The notes: generated from the sequence alone by a model not told the origin. DNA of 64,000 nt from Marinobacter fonticola (GCF_008122265.1 NZ_CP043042.1:3100001-3164000), one strand, 5' to 3'; positions 42,828-51,807 are shown, numbered from the stretch's first letter. Made by a program: numbers and translations.

Positions 42828-43309
42828 TGGCCAAACGCATACTGTACGAGGTGCCCGAGCCGCCCAAGCCCGATACAGCGCGAGAAGAGCTGGACCAGCT
42901 CGTCGAAAATCTTAGCAATACCGGCGTTCTGCGCTTTGCCAACGACGTGCTGAAAGCCTCGCCGGAGGTCTCCGAAATCCTGCTCAAAGGTCTCAATACT
43001 GAACAGAGCCGCAACGCAGTTCAGAACCTTTCCCTGCTGCTGATGGCCCTGGGGCGCCTGCCACCGGAGCGCATGGCTGCGATTACCCGAGCCTTCACCG
43101 AAGGGCTGGATAGCATGGAAGAGGCGGCCAGCGAAGCGTCGAACGAAAAAGCGCCCGGGATACTGGGCTTCTACCGGTTGCTGCACGACAACGAGCTATG
43201 GCAAGGGCTCAGGCCGATGCTGGCCGGTATAAAAGGCTTCTCCGACCGGATTCACGAACCCCCGGAAAAGCCTGCCGCCAAGCGCGAAGCCGAGCGCAAG
43301 TCGGAGTAA
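42827..43309 (+). CDS. DUF1641 protein, probable partner subunit of the formate dehydrogenase (ForE-like)
   Basis: A 160-residue, helix-rich protein without signal peptide. The C-terminal part GILGFYRLLHDNELWQGLRPMLAGIKGF carries the DUF1641 consensus (G-x4-L-x5-D-xE-x2-x-GL). Its ATG shares one base with the formate-dehydrogenase stop (TGATG), so translation is coupled. In Bacillus the same gene pair occurs (yrhE-yrhD, yjgC-yjgD), and as I recall DUF1641 proteins have been reported to link this enzyme to the quinone pool. The extreme C-terminus is a charged Lys/Glu/Arg tail. Confidence 0.82.
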   Translation: MAKRILYEVPEPPKPDTAREELDQLVENLSNTGVLRFANDVLKASPEVSEILLKGLNTEQSRNAVQNLSLLLMALGRLPPERMAAITRAFTEGLDSMEEAASEASNEKAPGILGFYRLLHDNELWQGLRPMLAGIKGFSDRIHEPPEKPAAKREAERKSE

Positions 43310-43387
43310 TGTCCCTGGGCTGCGAGCGCGTCATACGCTAGTCTGGAACCAAAGGCGTTTTTCGCGAGAAGGTCCGGACTGAGCCCG

Positions 43388-43984
43388 ATGTACACATCGC
43401 CCTACATTATTTGCGAATACTGCGATTCGGTATACCACCGTCCGCAACTATCGTTGCACCAGAAGGCGCTGTGCCAGCGTTGCGGCGCGGTGGTTGCCCG
43501 GCACAACCTGTTATCCATCGACCAGTCGCTGGCGCTGAGTGTCGCCGCCGGCATGCTTTTGCTGTTTATCTGCTTCTATCCGGTGTTGATGCTCAAAGCT
43601 CAGGACCAAATCAATTCTGCCAGCCTGTTCGACACCGTGTTGGCCCTGGCTGAAGGTCCGATCAGCCTCATGGCCCTCATGTCCGCCTTCGCTATCGTCT
43701 TTGTACCGGCCCTGCAGGTGGTATTGATGATATGGCTGCTGGTTCATGCGCGGGGCGGTGTCCGGGCGCCGGCATTCCGTGGTTGTATGCGAGCGCTGGC
43801 CGCCTTACGGCCCTGGGGCATGCTGGAGGTTTTTCTTCTCGGTTGCCTGGTCGCTGTGGTGAAGCTGAAGGGTCCACTGGACGCGGCGCCGACGCTGGGG
43901 CTGTTCGCACTGGGGTTTCTCAGCCTGCTGATGATCGGCATGGCCGGCCGCGATGTCCACCTGTTGTGGGAGAAACTGCCATGA
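43388..43984 (+). CDS. pqiA: PqiA-family membrane protein, first half
   Basis: A 198-residue protein. A zinc-ribbon-like start, ICEYCDSVYH with LCQRCGAVV, is followed by about four membrane helices, with DQSLALSVAAGMLLLFICFYP as the first. This is one half of the double-domain PqiA of E. coli. PqiA works with the MCE protein PqiB in lipid movement between inner and outer membranes. It opens a four-gene operon (pqiA-pqiA-pqiB-pqiC), and its stop overlaps the next start by 4 bp. Confidence 0.88.
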   Translation: MYTSPYIICEYCDSVYHRPQLSLHQKALCQRCGAVVARHNLLSIDQSLALSVAAGMLLLFICFYPVLMLKAQDQINSASLFDTVLALAEGPISLMALMSAFAIVFVPALQVVLMIWLLVHARGGVRAPAFRGCMRALAALRPWGMLEVFLLGCLVAVVKLKGPLDAAPTLGLFALGFLSLLMIGMAGRDVHLLWEKLP

Positions 43985-44598
43985 CGCCGCCCTTTGCCGA
44001 GCAACTCAATCTGCGGCTCTGCCATTGCTGCCGCTTGGCCTGCCCAGCCGATGAATCCGCCGCTAATTGTCCCCGCTGCGGGTCCCCGCTGCACATGCGC
44101 AAACCCAATGCGATTGCCCGCACCTGGGCTCTGATGCTGGCGGCGTTGGTTTTCTATATCCCTGCCAACGTGCTGCCAATCATGCATACTGATGCGCTTT
44201 ACCGAGAGTCGTCCACAACCATACTCGGCAGCGTCGTCACCCTTTGGCAGGGGGGCGCCTGGGATATTGCAGCGATTATTTTTATCGCCAGCGTCGGCGT
44301 GCCGGTCACCAAGTTTCTGGTACTGGGGCTGCTGCTGATCACCGTACAAAGGGGCAGTTTGCGGTCTCGCCGGGAACGCACCGTGCTATACCGCGCCCTT
44401 GAGCTCATAGGCTACTGGTCTATGCTCGATGTATTCGTCGCCGCCCTACTGGTGTCGCTGGTGCAGTTCGGCGTGTTTGGTACTATCGAACCGCGGCTCG
44501 GCATTCTTTTTTTCGGCTTGGTGGTGGTACTCACGATGTTGGCCGCCCAAAGCTTCGATCCACGACTGATATGGGACACAGAACCACGCAATGAGTGA
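43981..44598 (+). CDS. pqiA: PqiA-family membrane protein, second half
   Basis: A 205-residue protein with the same layout: a four-cysteine zinc ribbon (LCHCCRLAC, CPRCGSPLH) and about four membrane helices (LMLAALVFYIPANVLPIMHT is a typical PqiA segment). Start at 43981 is fixed by the ATGA overlap with the gene before. E. coli has both halves fused in one ~417-residue PqiA; here they are separate. The 3' end overlaps the pqiB start by 8 bp. Confidence 0.88.
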   Translation: MTPPFAEQLNLRLCHCCRLACPADESAANCPRCGSPLHMRKPNAIARTWALMLAALVFYIPANVLPIMHTDALYRESSTTILGSVVTLWQGGAWDIAAIIFIASVGVPVTKFLVLGLLLITVQRGSLRSRRERTVLYRALELIGYWSMLDVFVAALLVSLVQFGVFGTIEPRLGILFFGLVVVLTMLAAQSFDPRLIWDTEPRNE

Positions 44599-46240
44599 TG
44601 ACCAGATGTACAGAGAGCCGGGCGAAGCAGAGGTAAAGTCCCGGCGCTGGGGATTGTCGCTGGTGTGGCTGGTTCCGCTGGTCGCTGTGCTGGTCGGGCT
44701 GTCGATGTTGATTCAGGCCTGGCACGATGCCGGCCCGACGGTCCGCATCACATTCGAAACCGCGGGCAGCCTGGCAGCGGAGAAATCGCCGGTGAAGTAC
44801 CGCAACGTGGTAATCGGCGAGGTCACTTCGGTTCAGCTCAGCGAGGACCATGAAAAAGTCATCGTCACCGCCCAGCTAAACCGCGAGGCTTCTTCCTTCA
44901 CCCGGGAGGATTCACGCTATTGGGTAGTCCGTCCCCGGGTGGGTACCGAGGGCATTTCCGGACTGGATACTCTGCTCTCCGGCGATTTCATTGCCGCCGA
45001 CCCCGGCACCTCGGAACAACGCTCGGAAACGTTCAAAGGACTTGAGTCACCGCCGCCGGTCACCTATGGCGAGCCTGGCAAGCGCTTCCAACTGAAGGCC
45101 CAGAATTTGGGTTCGCTGGATATCGGATCTCCGATCTATTACCGCAAGGTACGGGTGGGACAGGTGGTCTCCTATAACCTGGACGACTCCGGCGACGGCG
45201 TGAACGTCGCTATTTTCGTGACCGCACCCAACGATCGCTTCGTCACCAGCGGCACCCGGTTCTGGAACGCAAGCGGGATCGATGTTGGCGTCAGCGCCAA
45301 CGGCGTGGATATCGACGCCCAGTCGCTGATTTCAGTCGTCGCCGGCGGGATTGCTTTTGGCTCGCCACCGGGCGCAGATCCACCCACGCCCGTAAAAGCC
45401 GGCGCCGAGTTCCAGCTATTCGACGAGCGGGAGACCGCCCTGGCGCCCAGCAAAGGGCCCGCGCAACGCATTCGCATGCGGTTCACCCAGTCGCTGCGTG
45501 GTCTATCGGAAGGGGCTGCGGTGGACTTCATGGGCAAGCGGATCGGCGAAGTGACGAGCGTCTCCCTGGATTACGATGCGCAGAATAAGACATTCCCGGT
45601 CATTGTCGATGCCCGGGTGTACCCGCAGTTGATGGGGCGCGCTTACGACAAATTGCTGGCAACCGTAGACGCGGGCTCCCGGGAGCAAGAGGTCATTCCG
45701 AAGCTGTTCAACCGTTTTGTCGCCCAAGGCCTACGTGCGGAGGCACGGACCGGCAACCTGCTGACCGGCCAGCTCTACCTCGCCCTTGAGTTCTATCCCG
45801 ATGCGGGACCGGCGACCGTCGATGCCAATCGCCGGCCAATACTTATTCCCACCCGCCCCACCAGTCTGGACCAATTGCAGGACCAGCTCATGGCTCTCGT
45901 CAACAAGTTCAGCGAGATCCCGCTCGAAAGCATTGCCGGGAACATGGACGGCAGCCTGGCGGAATTGAGGCAGACCATGGAACAAATCAACGACGACTTA
46001 CTACCGGCGACCGACGGCGCCCTGCAAGGCATCAACGACACCATGAAAAACATGCAGCAGACGCTGGCTTCGGCCGCCGAAACCCTGGACCCCAGCTCGC
46101 CGGAACGCCAGCGGCTGGGCCTGGCGCTGGACGAGGTCGAACGCATGTCCCGCTCGGTCAGGGAATTGGCGGATTACTTGCGCCGCCATCCCGAAGCGCT
46201 GATTCAGGGACGGCCGGAAGCAGCACGGGGTAATCGGTAA
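44591..46240 (+). CDS. pqiB: Intermembrane lipid-transport MCE protein PqiB
   Basis: A 549-residue protein, the usual PqiB length. One N-terminal helix (LSLVWLVPLVAVLVGLSMLI) anchors it in the inner membrane. Three MCE domains follow, each starting with a segment like PTVRITFETAGSLAAEKSPVKYRNVVIGEVTSV, GKRFQLKAQNLGSLDIGSPIYYRKVRVGQV and QRIRMRFTQSLRGLSEGAAVDFMGKRIGEVTSV. The C-terminal ~130 residues are helical coiled coil, expected to form the needle across the periplasm. It works with the two PqiA halves and the PqiC lipoprotein encoded next to it. Confidence 0.93.
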   Translation: MSDDQMYREPGEAEVKSRRWGLSLVWLVPLVAVLVGLSMLIQAWHDAGPTVRITFETAGSLAAEKSPVKYRNVVIGEVTSVQLSEDHEKVIVTAQLNREASSFTREDSRYWVVRPRVGTEGISGLDTLLSGDFIAADPGTSEQRSETFKGLESPPPVTYGEPGKRFQLKAQNLGSLDIGSPIYYRKVRVGQVVSYNLDDSGDGVNVAIFVTAPNDRFVTSGTRFWNASGIDVGVSANGVDIDAQSLISVVAGGIAFGSPPGADPPTPVKAGAEFQLFDERETALAPSKGPAQRIRMRFTQSLRGLSEGAAVDFMGKRIGEVTSVSLDYDAQNKTFPVIVDARVYPQLMGRAYDKLLATVDAGSREQEVIPKLFNRFVAQGLRAEARTGNLLTGQLYLALEFYPDAGPATVDANRRPILIPTRPTSLDQLQDQLMALVNKFSEIPLESIAGNMDGSLAELRQTMEQINDDLLPATDGALQGINDTMKNMQQTLASAAETLDPSSPERQRLGLALDEVERMSRSVRELADYLRRHPEALIQGRPEAARGNR

Positions 46241-46265
46241 CCATGAAAAGAGGTCATCGGTAGCC

Positions 46266-46832
46266 ATGAACCAGTTCAAGTACTACAAGCAATGGGGAGG
46301 GGTCTGGCTTTGCCTGGCATTTCTCGCCGGCTGCAGCAGCACACCGATACAGTTTCATACGCTGATGCCGTTGCCCACCGACACGCCCTCCGATCAGCAG
46401 GAAAAGGTTGTGGTGGAGAGTGTCAGCGTGCCGCCCCAGGTCAACCGGACCGAACTGGTGGTCCGCGAGGACGCCAGCGGCCTGCTCATCCTGGAGTCGG
46501 AATGGTGGGGGTCGTCATTGCCTGAAGAGATCCAGAGCGCACTTACCGCCCGCCTCGATGGCCCGAGAACCCCACACCCGGTCAGGGCGTGGGTAACCGT
46601 GTCTCGTTTCGACACCATTGTGGGCCAGGCGGCCTGGCTGGAAGCGGAGTTCCGGCTGAGCGTCACCCAGGATCAGAACGGGCGTATGACCTGCAGCTTC
46701 CGCCAGAAAAGCACCGCCGGCGACAGCGTCACCTCGCTGGTACTGGCTCACCAGGATAATGTGGAAACTCTGGCCCAACGCATCGCCGAAGCCGCACGCC
46801 AACTTAAACAGGGACAGACGCACTGTCCCTGA
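46266..46832 (+). CDS. pqiC: PqiC-like outer-membrane lipoprotein (DUF330/ABC-auxiliary type)
   Basis: A 188-residue protein with a lipoprotein signal peptide: FLAGC places the lipidated cysteine at about residue 23. The mature part begins IQFHTLMPLP and includes LPEEIQSALTARL, which fits the PqiC/ABC-type-auxiliary fold. It is expected to anchor the PqiB needle at the outer membrane. It lies 25 bp behind pqiB. The initiation region is duplicated: ATCGGTAACCATGAA and ATCGGTAGCCATGAA lie 23 bp apart, and the first copy starts a six-codon frame. Confidence 0.85.
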   Translation: MNQFKYYKQWGGVWLCLAFLAGCSSTPIQFHTLMPLPTDTPSDQQEKVVVESVSVPPQVNRTELVVREDASGLLILESEWWGSSLPEEIQSALTARLDGPRTPHPVRAWVTVSRFDTIVGQAAWLEAEFRLSVTQDQNGRMTCSFRQKSTAGDSVTSLVLAHQDNVETLAQRIAEAARQLKQGQTHCP

Positions 46833-46850
46833 GGATTCCGCGGCAATGAA

Positions 46851-47834
46851 TCAGGCATGCCCGGCGATGGCGTGCGGCACGTACGCCTCCTCTAACAGGT
46901 CCATTTCCCTGCGACTCAAGGTAATGTTCAGCGCGGCGATGGCATCGTCCAGATGTTTTTCTTTGCTGGCGCCGACAATGGGGGCTGTCACCACGGGATT
47001 GGCCGCCACCCACGCGAGCGCGATCTGCGCCATGGACGCATCATGCTCGGTCGAAAGCTCGCGCAGGGCCTCAATCACGGGCGCGTCCTGATCGCTGCCC
47101 AGGTTCCACTTGCGCGTCGCTGCATCAGTCCGGGCGCGGGTACTCTCGCCCCCTTCGCCTTGGGTGGTCTTGCCGGCCAATACGCCGCGCGCCAGCGGAC
47201 TCCAGGGAATAACGCCTACGCCCTGATCCGCGCATAGCGGAAACATCTCACGCTCTTCTTCGCGGTAAATCAGGTTGTACATAGGCTGCATGGTGACAAA
47301 GCGGGTCCACCCATTTTTCTCCGCCACGTGCTGGGCCTTGGCGAACTGCCAGGCGAACATGGATGAAGCACCGATATAGCGCGCCTTGCCGGCTTTCACC
47401 ACGTCGTGCAGTGCTTCCATGGTTTCTTCGATGGGCGTGTCGTAATCCCAGCGATGGATCTGGTAGAGATCGACGTAATCCGTCCCTAGCCGCTGCAGGG
47501 AATCGTCGACGGCTTGCATGATGTGTTTGCGCGACAGCCCGCGGTCATTGGGCTTGTCGCTCATGGGGTTGTATACCTTGGTGGCGAGAACCACATCGTC
47601 ACGCTTGGCGTAATCCAACAGCGCCTTACCGACCACCCGCTCGGACTCGCCCAGTGAGTACATGTCGGCGGTATCGAAGAAATTAATGCCTGCATCCAGC
47701 GCTTTTTTGATGAATGGCCGGCTTGCTTGTTCGTCCAGTACCCAGTCACGCCACTCCGGCGTGCCGTAGGTCATGGTGCCCAGGCAAAGGGGAGAAACCT
47801 TCATACCGGTGGTGCCTAAACGACGGTATTCCAT
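46851..47834 (-). CDS. Aldo/keto reductase
   Basis: A 327-residue NADPH-dependent reductase. FDTADMYSLGESERVVG carries the catalytic Asp and Tyr, LATKVYN the lysine and YQIHRWDYDTPIEETM the histidine, so the AKR tetrad is complete. Length and the opening MEYRRLGTTGMKVSPLCLGTMTYG place it in the YajO/voltage-channel-beta-like group. It would reduce aldehydes or ketones. AAAAGGAG precedes the ATG. It converges on pqiC with an 18-bp gap. A 14-bp palindrome lies 80 bp upstream of the start. Confidence 0.9.
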   Translation of the reverse strand: MEYRRLGTTGMKVSPLCLGTMTYGTPEWRDWVLDEQASRPFIKKALDAGINFFDTADMYSLGESERVVGKALLDYAKRDDVVLATKVYNPMSDKPNDRGLSRKHIMQAVDDSLQRLGTDYVDLYQIHRWDYDTPIEETMEALHDVVKAGKARYIGASSMFAWQFAKAQHVAEKNGWTRFVTMQPMYNLIYREEEREMFPLCADQGVGVIPWSPLARGVLAGKTTQGEGGESTRARTDAATRKWNLGSDQDAPVIEALRELSTEHDASMAQIALAWVAANPVVTAPIVGASKEKHLDDAIAALNITLSRREMDLLEEAYVPHAIAGHA

Positions 47835-47913
47835 GGCGAGCTCCTTTTAATTTCACGTCGCAACTAATTTCAGGTTGGCTAATACAGCAACTTCAGGGAA
47901 CGGCAATGCCGAA

Positions 47914-47927
47914 CGTTCGATCGAACG
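47914..47927. promoter_or_regulatory. Perfect 14-bp palindrome upstream of the aldo/keto reductase gene
   Basis: CGTTCGATCGAACG is self-complementary and lies about 80 bp before the reductase start and 63 bp after the cupin stop. It could be an operator. No regulator gene is adjacent. Confidence 0.35.
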
Positions 47928-47989
47928 GTATCGGGAAGAGAGGGGGATTTATGCTGGACCTTGGTATAGGGTTTTGCAAACAGCAAAGT

Positions 47990-48382
47990 TTAGCGGGGCG
48001 GCTCGGGGTCCACATCCCGGTAATCCTCGGGCCGAAATCGGGGCGTACATAGCGCGAGGAAAATCAGGTGGCTCTCACCGGTATTCCGGATGCGCTGCGG
48101 ATGGCCGGGCGGGATGATCACCACATCGCCCACCGTGACAGTTTCAGCGAGCGCATCGCCTATCTCCACAAGCCCTTCCCCATCGAGGATCACATAGCGT
48201 TCCACTTGTTCCGCCAAGGTGTGCAACCGCGTAACGCGCCCGGGCTCGACCCGGGCACGGGCAATGGATAGCGCAGGATCGTCAGCGCTATTGGCCATCT
48301 CCAGGATGTAGCAGCCCTCCTCGAAGAAGTACTCCTTCGCCGGATCGAAACGATTGATCGCTGGCTTGATCGTAGGCTTCAT
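47990..48382 (-). CDS. Cupin-domain protein
   Basis: A 130-residue single-domain cupin. The first motif region is RVEPGRVTRLHTLAEQVERYVILDGEG, and the second, VGDVVIIPPGHPQRIRNTG, carries the second-motif histidine. The first motif has H-x5-E spacing, so a metal site is possible. EYFFEEGCYILEM at the N-terminus resembles the group of small cupins fused to or near sugar and redox genes. Enzymatic role cannot be told. Same strand as the aldo/keto reductase, 155 bp apart. Confidence 0.85.
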   Translation of the reverse strand: MKPTIKPAINRFDPAKEYFFEEGCYILEMANSADDPALSIARARVEPGRVTRLHTLAEQVERYVILDGEGLVEIGDALAETVTVGDVVIIPPGHPQRIRNTGESHLIFLALCTPRFRPEDYRDVDPEPPR

Positions 48383-48468
48383 TCTGTACTCTCGTTTTAT
48401 CGATTATCTCATCAATGCAGCGCCCTGCTTCCGGGAGCTCGCCTATGAAATGGGCTATTCCGGCATCA

Positions 48469-49455
48469 TCACCCTGAAGCTGGACGATTAAGCACCGTTC
48501 TGATTTTGGTGGCGCTATCTTCAACGTCGGCACTTTGGTCTTCGTACCAACGCGCGACCATTTCATGGCCTCCGTCTAACGCACTCTTAGTCATACGTTT
48601 TAGCAGGTTGGCCCTTTCTTCCAAAGCCCGCAGTGTCATCCACAACGAACGCTCGAGCTCTTCGTTCTGCCCGGCCAGCAGCGACAGGGCGGTAAATGAA
48701 TGTCCAACATGGCAGCGGAAGCGCTGCAGTTTGCCCTCATCGTGTTGCCATAGCGCACCGCCACAATCCGGGCAGGCAATCGGCACCAGCGTACCCGTCT
48801 TCTGCTCATCTTCGATGGTTGCTGCTTTCTCAGCCATTTTGACCTCAAGTTCGATGTCCTTGGGTATGGGTACGTACTGTCCGACGGGCTCGTCAACGAG
48901 CCGAGTCAAGATACGGCCCATCTCAGCAACAGCAACCTGGTAGTCAACGGGCTCGGCCACCATCAATGCATTGAGGGGCATTTCATTGCAGACAGCATCA
49001 TCCGGTTCCTGCACCACCGTTTTGCCGTTGCAACGTTTAATGGCTCGCAAACCGGAGCTGCCATCATCCAATGCACCCGTCAGAATGACTCCGATGACGC
49101 GGGGACCGAAATAGGTAGCGGCTGAGCGCAATAAAGGGTCGATTGCCGGTCGACTACGGTTCTCCTTAGGCCCATGAACGACACCGATCCGGTCCTGTTG
49201 CACCAGCATATGCCGATCCCGTGGCGCCAAATAGACTCGCCCTTTTTCGATGGGCTCATTGTGTTCCGGAACGATGACGGGCAAGGCACTGGCCTTTCCG
49301 ATGATGGCCGGCAACATCCCCGGGCCTTCGGGCGCCATATGCTGAACCACAAACACTGAAGCCTCCAAGTCCGCCGGTAACTGAGCCAGCAACTTGGGCA
49401 ACGTTTCGACTCCGCCCAGCGATGCGCCGATGACAATAATCTTGTGGTCGCCCAT
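48469..49455 (-). CDS. Orphan CheB-type methylesterase with C-terminal zinc-ribbon extension
   Basis: A 328-residue protein from the ATG at 49455, chosen because CGGAGAG lies just before it. Residues ~1-190 are the CheB catalytic domain with Ser12 (GASLGG), His39 (VVQHM) and Asp131 (TGALDDG). There is no receiver domain at the N-terminus, which in classical CheB controls activity. The C-terminal ~110 residues contain CPDCGGALW and RCHVGHSF, a likely zinc-ribbon, followed by a helical segment (ERSLWMTLRALEERANLLKRM). No cheR, receptor or cheA is adjacent. It may act in a stand-alone signalling path rather than chemotaxis. Confidence 0.87.
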   Translation of the reverse strand: MGDHKIIVIGASLGGVETLPKLLAQLPADLEASVFVVQHMAPEGPGMLPAIIGKASALPVIVPEHNEPIEKGRVYLAPRDRHMLVQQDRIGVVHGPKENRSRPAIDPLLRSAATYFGPRVIGVILTGALDDGSSGLRAIKRCNGKTVVQEPDDAVCNEMPLNALMVAEPVDYQVAVAEMGRILTRLVDEPVGQYVPIPKDIELEVKMAEKAATIEDEQKTGTLVPIACPDCGGALWQHDEGKLQRFRCHVGHSFTALSLLAGQNEELERSLWMTLRALEERANLLKRMTKSALDGGHEMVARWYEDQSADVEDSATKIRTVLNRPASG

Positions 49456-49885
49456 TATCTCTCCGTTTTTCAGATGCAATCCTTGTCACAGCCGCTACCC
49501 CAGGCCCCTAACAACCTTTTAGTTGCCATGATATTGGTACGAATGCTCTACATTCGCAACATTCTGGATGATTCGATACGGCTACCGTAAACCAGAAGGG
49601 ATGCGCAACTATTGACGGGCACGAGGACGCTATCCTCTATAGGGAATGGGGTGGCGTTGCCAAACTGCGCCGCGCCCGGAAGCGCCGCAGCAGTGCCGCC
49701 GCTGCCGGGAAAACCCCCATAAAACAGGCCTGGATGTTTGACTTGCTCCCGGCAAACTGTATGTCTTGCCTGAAGACGCTTTTATTACGCAGCCATTGTC
49801 ATTAAATCTATAAGTAGACGTGACGAGGTGAAGGTAGATAGAGAGGTTCAATCAACAGGGACACGTTTCGAACGGAGAACCGACA
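49456..49885. other. Intergenic region between divergent cheB-like and split-ligase genes
   Basis: No gene is supported in 430 bp. One plus-strand open stretch (about 49590-49804) encodes an Arg/Ala-rich sequence but lacks a start codon. The region must hold promoters of both neighbours. ACGGAGAACC lies just before the ligase ATG. Confidence 0.4.
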
Positions 49886-50899
49886 ATGCCCAAATGGCTC
49901 GACCAGCTCGCCAGCGATGTCCGCGGCAAGGTTAGCAAGGCCCCGCTGCCTGACGACGTCAACCCGATGCTCGCCACACTGACCGACAACCACTTCTCCC
50001 ACCCGGACTGGCTGTTCGAGCGCAAACTCGACGGCGAGCGCTGCCTGGCCTTTCACGATGGCACGTCAACCCGCCTCTATTCGCGTAAACCCAAGTCCCT
50101 CGACGCCACCTATCCGGACATCCGCGACCCCCTGGCCACCCATGAGCGGTCTTTTGTCGTCGATGGTGAAATTGTCGCCTTCGAGGGCAAGACCACCAGC
50201 TTCTCACGCCTGCAGAAACGGATGCAGATCAAGAACGAAGCAGAGGCGCGGCAGTCCGGCATCAAGGTTTACTACTACGTCTTTGATTTGCTCTATCTGG
50301 ATGGCTACGACATCACCGCCCTGCCCCTGCGGGAACGCAAGCGGCTGCTTGAAGAGTCACTCCGTTTCGAGGCACCTCTGCGTTACACCCAGCATCGCAA
50401 CGAAACCGGCGAAGACTACCTTAAAGAGGCCTGTCAGAAAGGTTGGGAAGGCTTGATCGCCAAGGATGCTCAGGCGGGATACCGCAAAGGCCGTTCGAAA
50501 AAGTGGCTTAAGTTCAAATGCGTCAATCAGCAGGAAATGGTGGTCGTCGGCTACACCGACCCGGAAGGGGAGCGTACCGGTTTCGGCGCCCTGCTGCTGG
50601 GTTTCTACGAAGGCAAGCAGTTGCACTACGCCGGCCGTGTGGGTACGGGTTTCGATGAGCGTGAACTTAAAGACTTGCATGAACGGCTGCGCGCATTAGA
50701 GCAGGATGAGCCACCCGTCGTCGATGCGGCCAAGGCAAAAAGCAAAGGTGTCCACTGGGTCGAACCCACGCTGGTCGCCGAAATCGGTTTTACCGAATGG
50801 ACCGACGATAACCGTCTGCGTCATCCGCGGTACCTGGGCCTGCGGGACGACAAATCACCCAAGGACGTCATCAAAGAAGAGCCGGGAGCACGCACATGA
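49886..50899 (+). CDS. Stand-alone ATP-dependent NHEJ DNA ligase (LIG domain only)
   Basis: A 337-residue ligase. Lys47 in FERKLDGERC is the adenylated residue (KxDG); VVDGEIVAF is motif III, EGLIAKD motif IV and KKWLKFKC motif V. The C-terminal part with RTGFGALLLGFYEGKQLHYAGRVGTGF and HWVEPTLVAEIGFTEWT is the OB domain of LigD-type ligases. It lacks phosphoesterase and polymerase domains; the polymerase is the next gene, overlapping by 4 bp (ATGA). This is therefore a split LigD, separate from the fused LigD at 16227-18830. No ku gene accompanies it. Confidence 0.93.
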   Translation: MPKWLDQLASDVRGKVSKAPLPDDVNPMLATLTDNHFSHPDWLFERKLDGERCLAFHDGTSTRLYSRKPKSLDATYPDIRDPLATHERSFVVDGEIVAFEGKTTSFSRLQKRMQIKNEAEARQSGIKVYYYVFDLLYLDGYDITALPLRERKRLLEESLRFEAPLRYTQHRNETGEDYLKEACQKGWEGLIAKDAQAGYRKGRSKKWLKFKCVNQQEMVVVGYTDPEGERTGFGALLLGFYEGKQLHYAGRVGTGFDERELKDLHERLRALEQDEPPVVDAAKAKSKGVHWVEPTLVAEIGFTEWTDDNRLRHPRYLGLRDDKSPKDVIKEEPGART

Positions 50900-51807
50900 C
50901 AGAACGCAAATTCGGCAAACACACCATCGATCTATCCAATCAGGATAAAGTCTTTTTCCCCGACGACAAGATCACCAAGGGGAGCGTTGTGGCGTATTAC
51001 GATCAGGTCGCCGACTTCATGCTGCCGCACATCAAAGGCCGGCCATTGACCCTGCACCGGTTTCCCGACGGCATCGGCAAGAGCGGCTTCTTCCAGCAGA
51101 ACCGGGCCGACCACTACCCCGGGTTTGTGGATGAATATGCAGTTGACCACGGGGGAAATACCGGTCAGGTCCGGCACATACTCGCCGATCATCGCGCCGC
51201 CCTGGTTTACCTGGCGGATCAGGGCGCCATCACCCTTCACCGCTGGCTCAGCCAACAGGATCACATCGGCAACCCGGACACGCTGATATTCGATCTGGAC
51301 CCGCCCGGCGACGACTTCGGACCCGTGCGCCAAGCTGGCCTATGGGTGGCCGACGCCATGCGGGAATTGGGGTTGACGCCTTACGTGATGAGCACCGGGT
51401 CCAAAGGCATCCATGTCGTCGCGCCGCTACGGCCGGAAGCGGACTTCGACCGTGTACGCGAGATCGCCCAGGGGCTTGCCCGCTGGCTGGCCGACGAACA
51501 TTCGGACGAACTCACCACTGAACAACGCAAGAATAAGCGCAAGGGACGCATTTACCTGGATGTCATGCGTAATGCCTTTGGCCAAACCGCCGTCGCGCCC
51601 TACGCCATTCGCGCGAAGGCCGGAGCGCCGGTAGCCATGCCCCTGGAATGGGACGAACTGGAAGACAAAAGCATCACCCCGCAAAGCTTCGACCTGAACA
51701 ACGCCACCAAGCACCTCAACAATCGGCACGATCCATGGGCCGATATGCACCGGCACGCTATCAAACCCGATAACATGGCGAAAAAACTGGAAAAACTTCT
51801 GACTTAG
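50896..51807 (+). CDS. Stand-alone LigD-type primase/polymerase (POL domain only)
   Basis: A 303-residue archaeo-eukaryotic-primase-like polymerase of the LigD group. The metal-binding aspartates are Asp133 and Asp135 in IFDLDPPGDD; STGSKGIHVVAPL and RIYLDVMRNAFGQTAVAPYAIRA are conserved catalytic regions, the latter with the third acidic residue. It adds nucleotides, often ribonucleotides, to fill gaps in NHEJ. It overlaps the ligase gene by 4 bp and is certainly co-translated with it. Together the two reproduce LIG-POL of LigD without the phosphoesterase. Confidence 0.93.
   Translation: MTERKFGKHTIDLSNQDKVFFPDDKITKGSVVAYYDQVADFMLPHIKGRPLTLHRFPDGIGKSGFFQQNRADHYPGFVDEYAVDHGGNTGQVRHILADHRAALVYLADQGAITLHRWLSQQDHIGNPDTLIFDLDPPGDDFGPVRQAGLWVADAMRELGLTPYVMSTGSKGIHVVAPLRPEADFDRVREIAQGLARWLADEHSDELTTEQRKNKRKGRIYLDVMRNAFGQTAVAPYAIRAKAGAPVAMPLEWDELEDKSITPQSFDLNNATKHLNNRHDPWADMHRHAIKPDNMAKKLEKLLT

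Noticed and set aside
48389..48491. A plus-strand open stretch ending FRELAYEMGYSGI...LKLDD and a stop
   Set aside because: Looks protein-like and might be the tail of a lost gene, but it is only ~34 codons, lacks a start and overlaps the cheB-like gene end; I cannot assign it.
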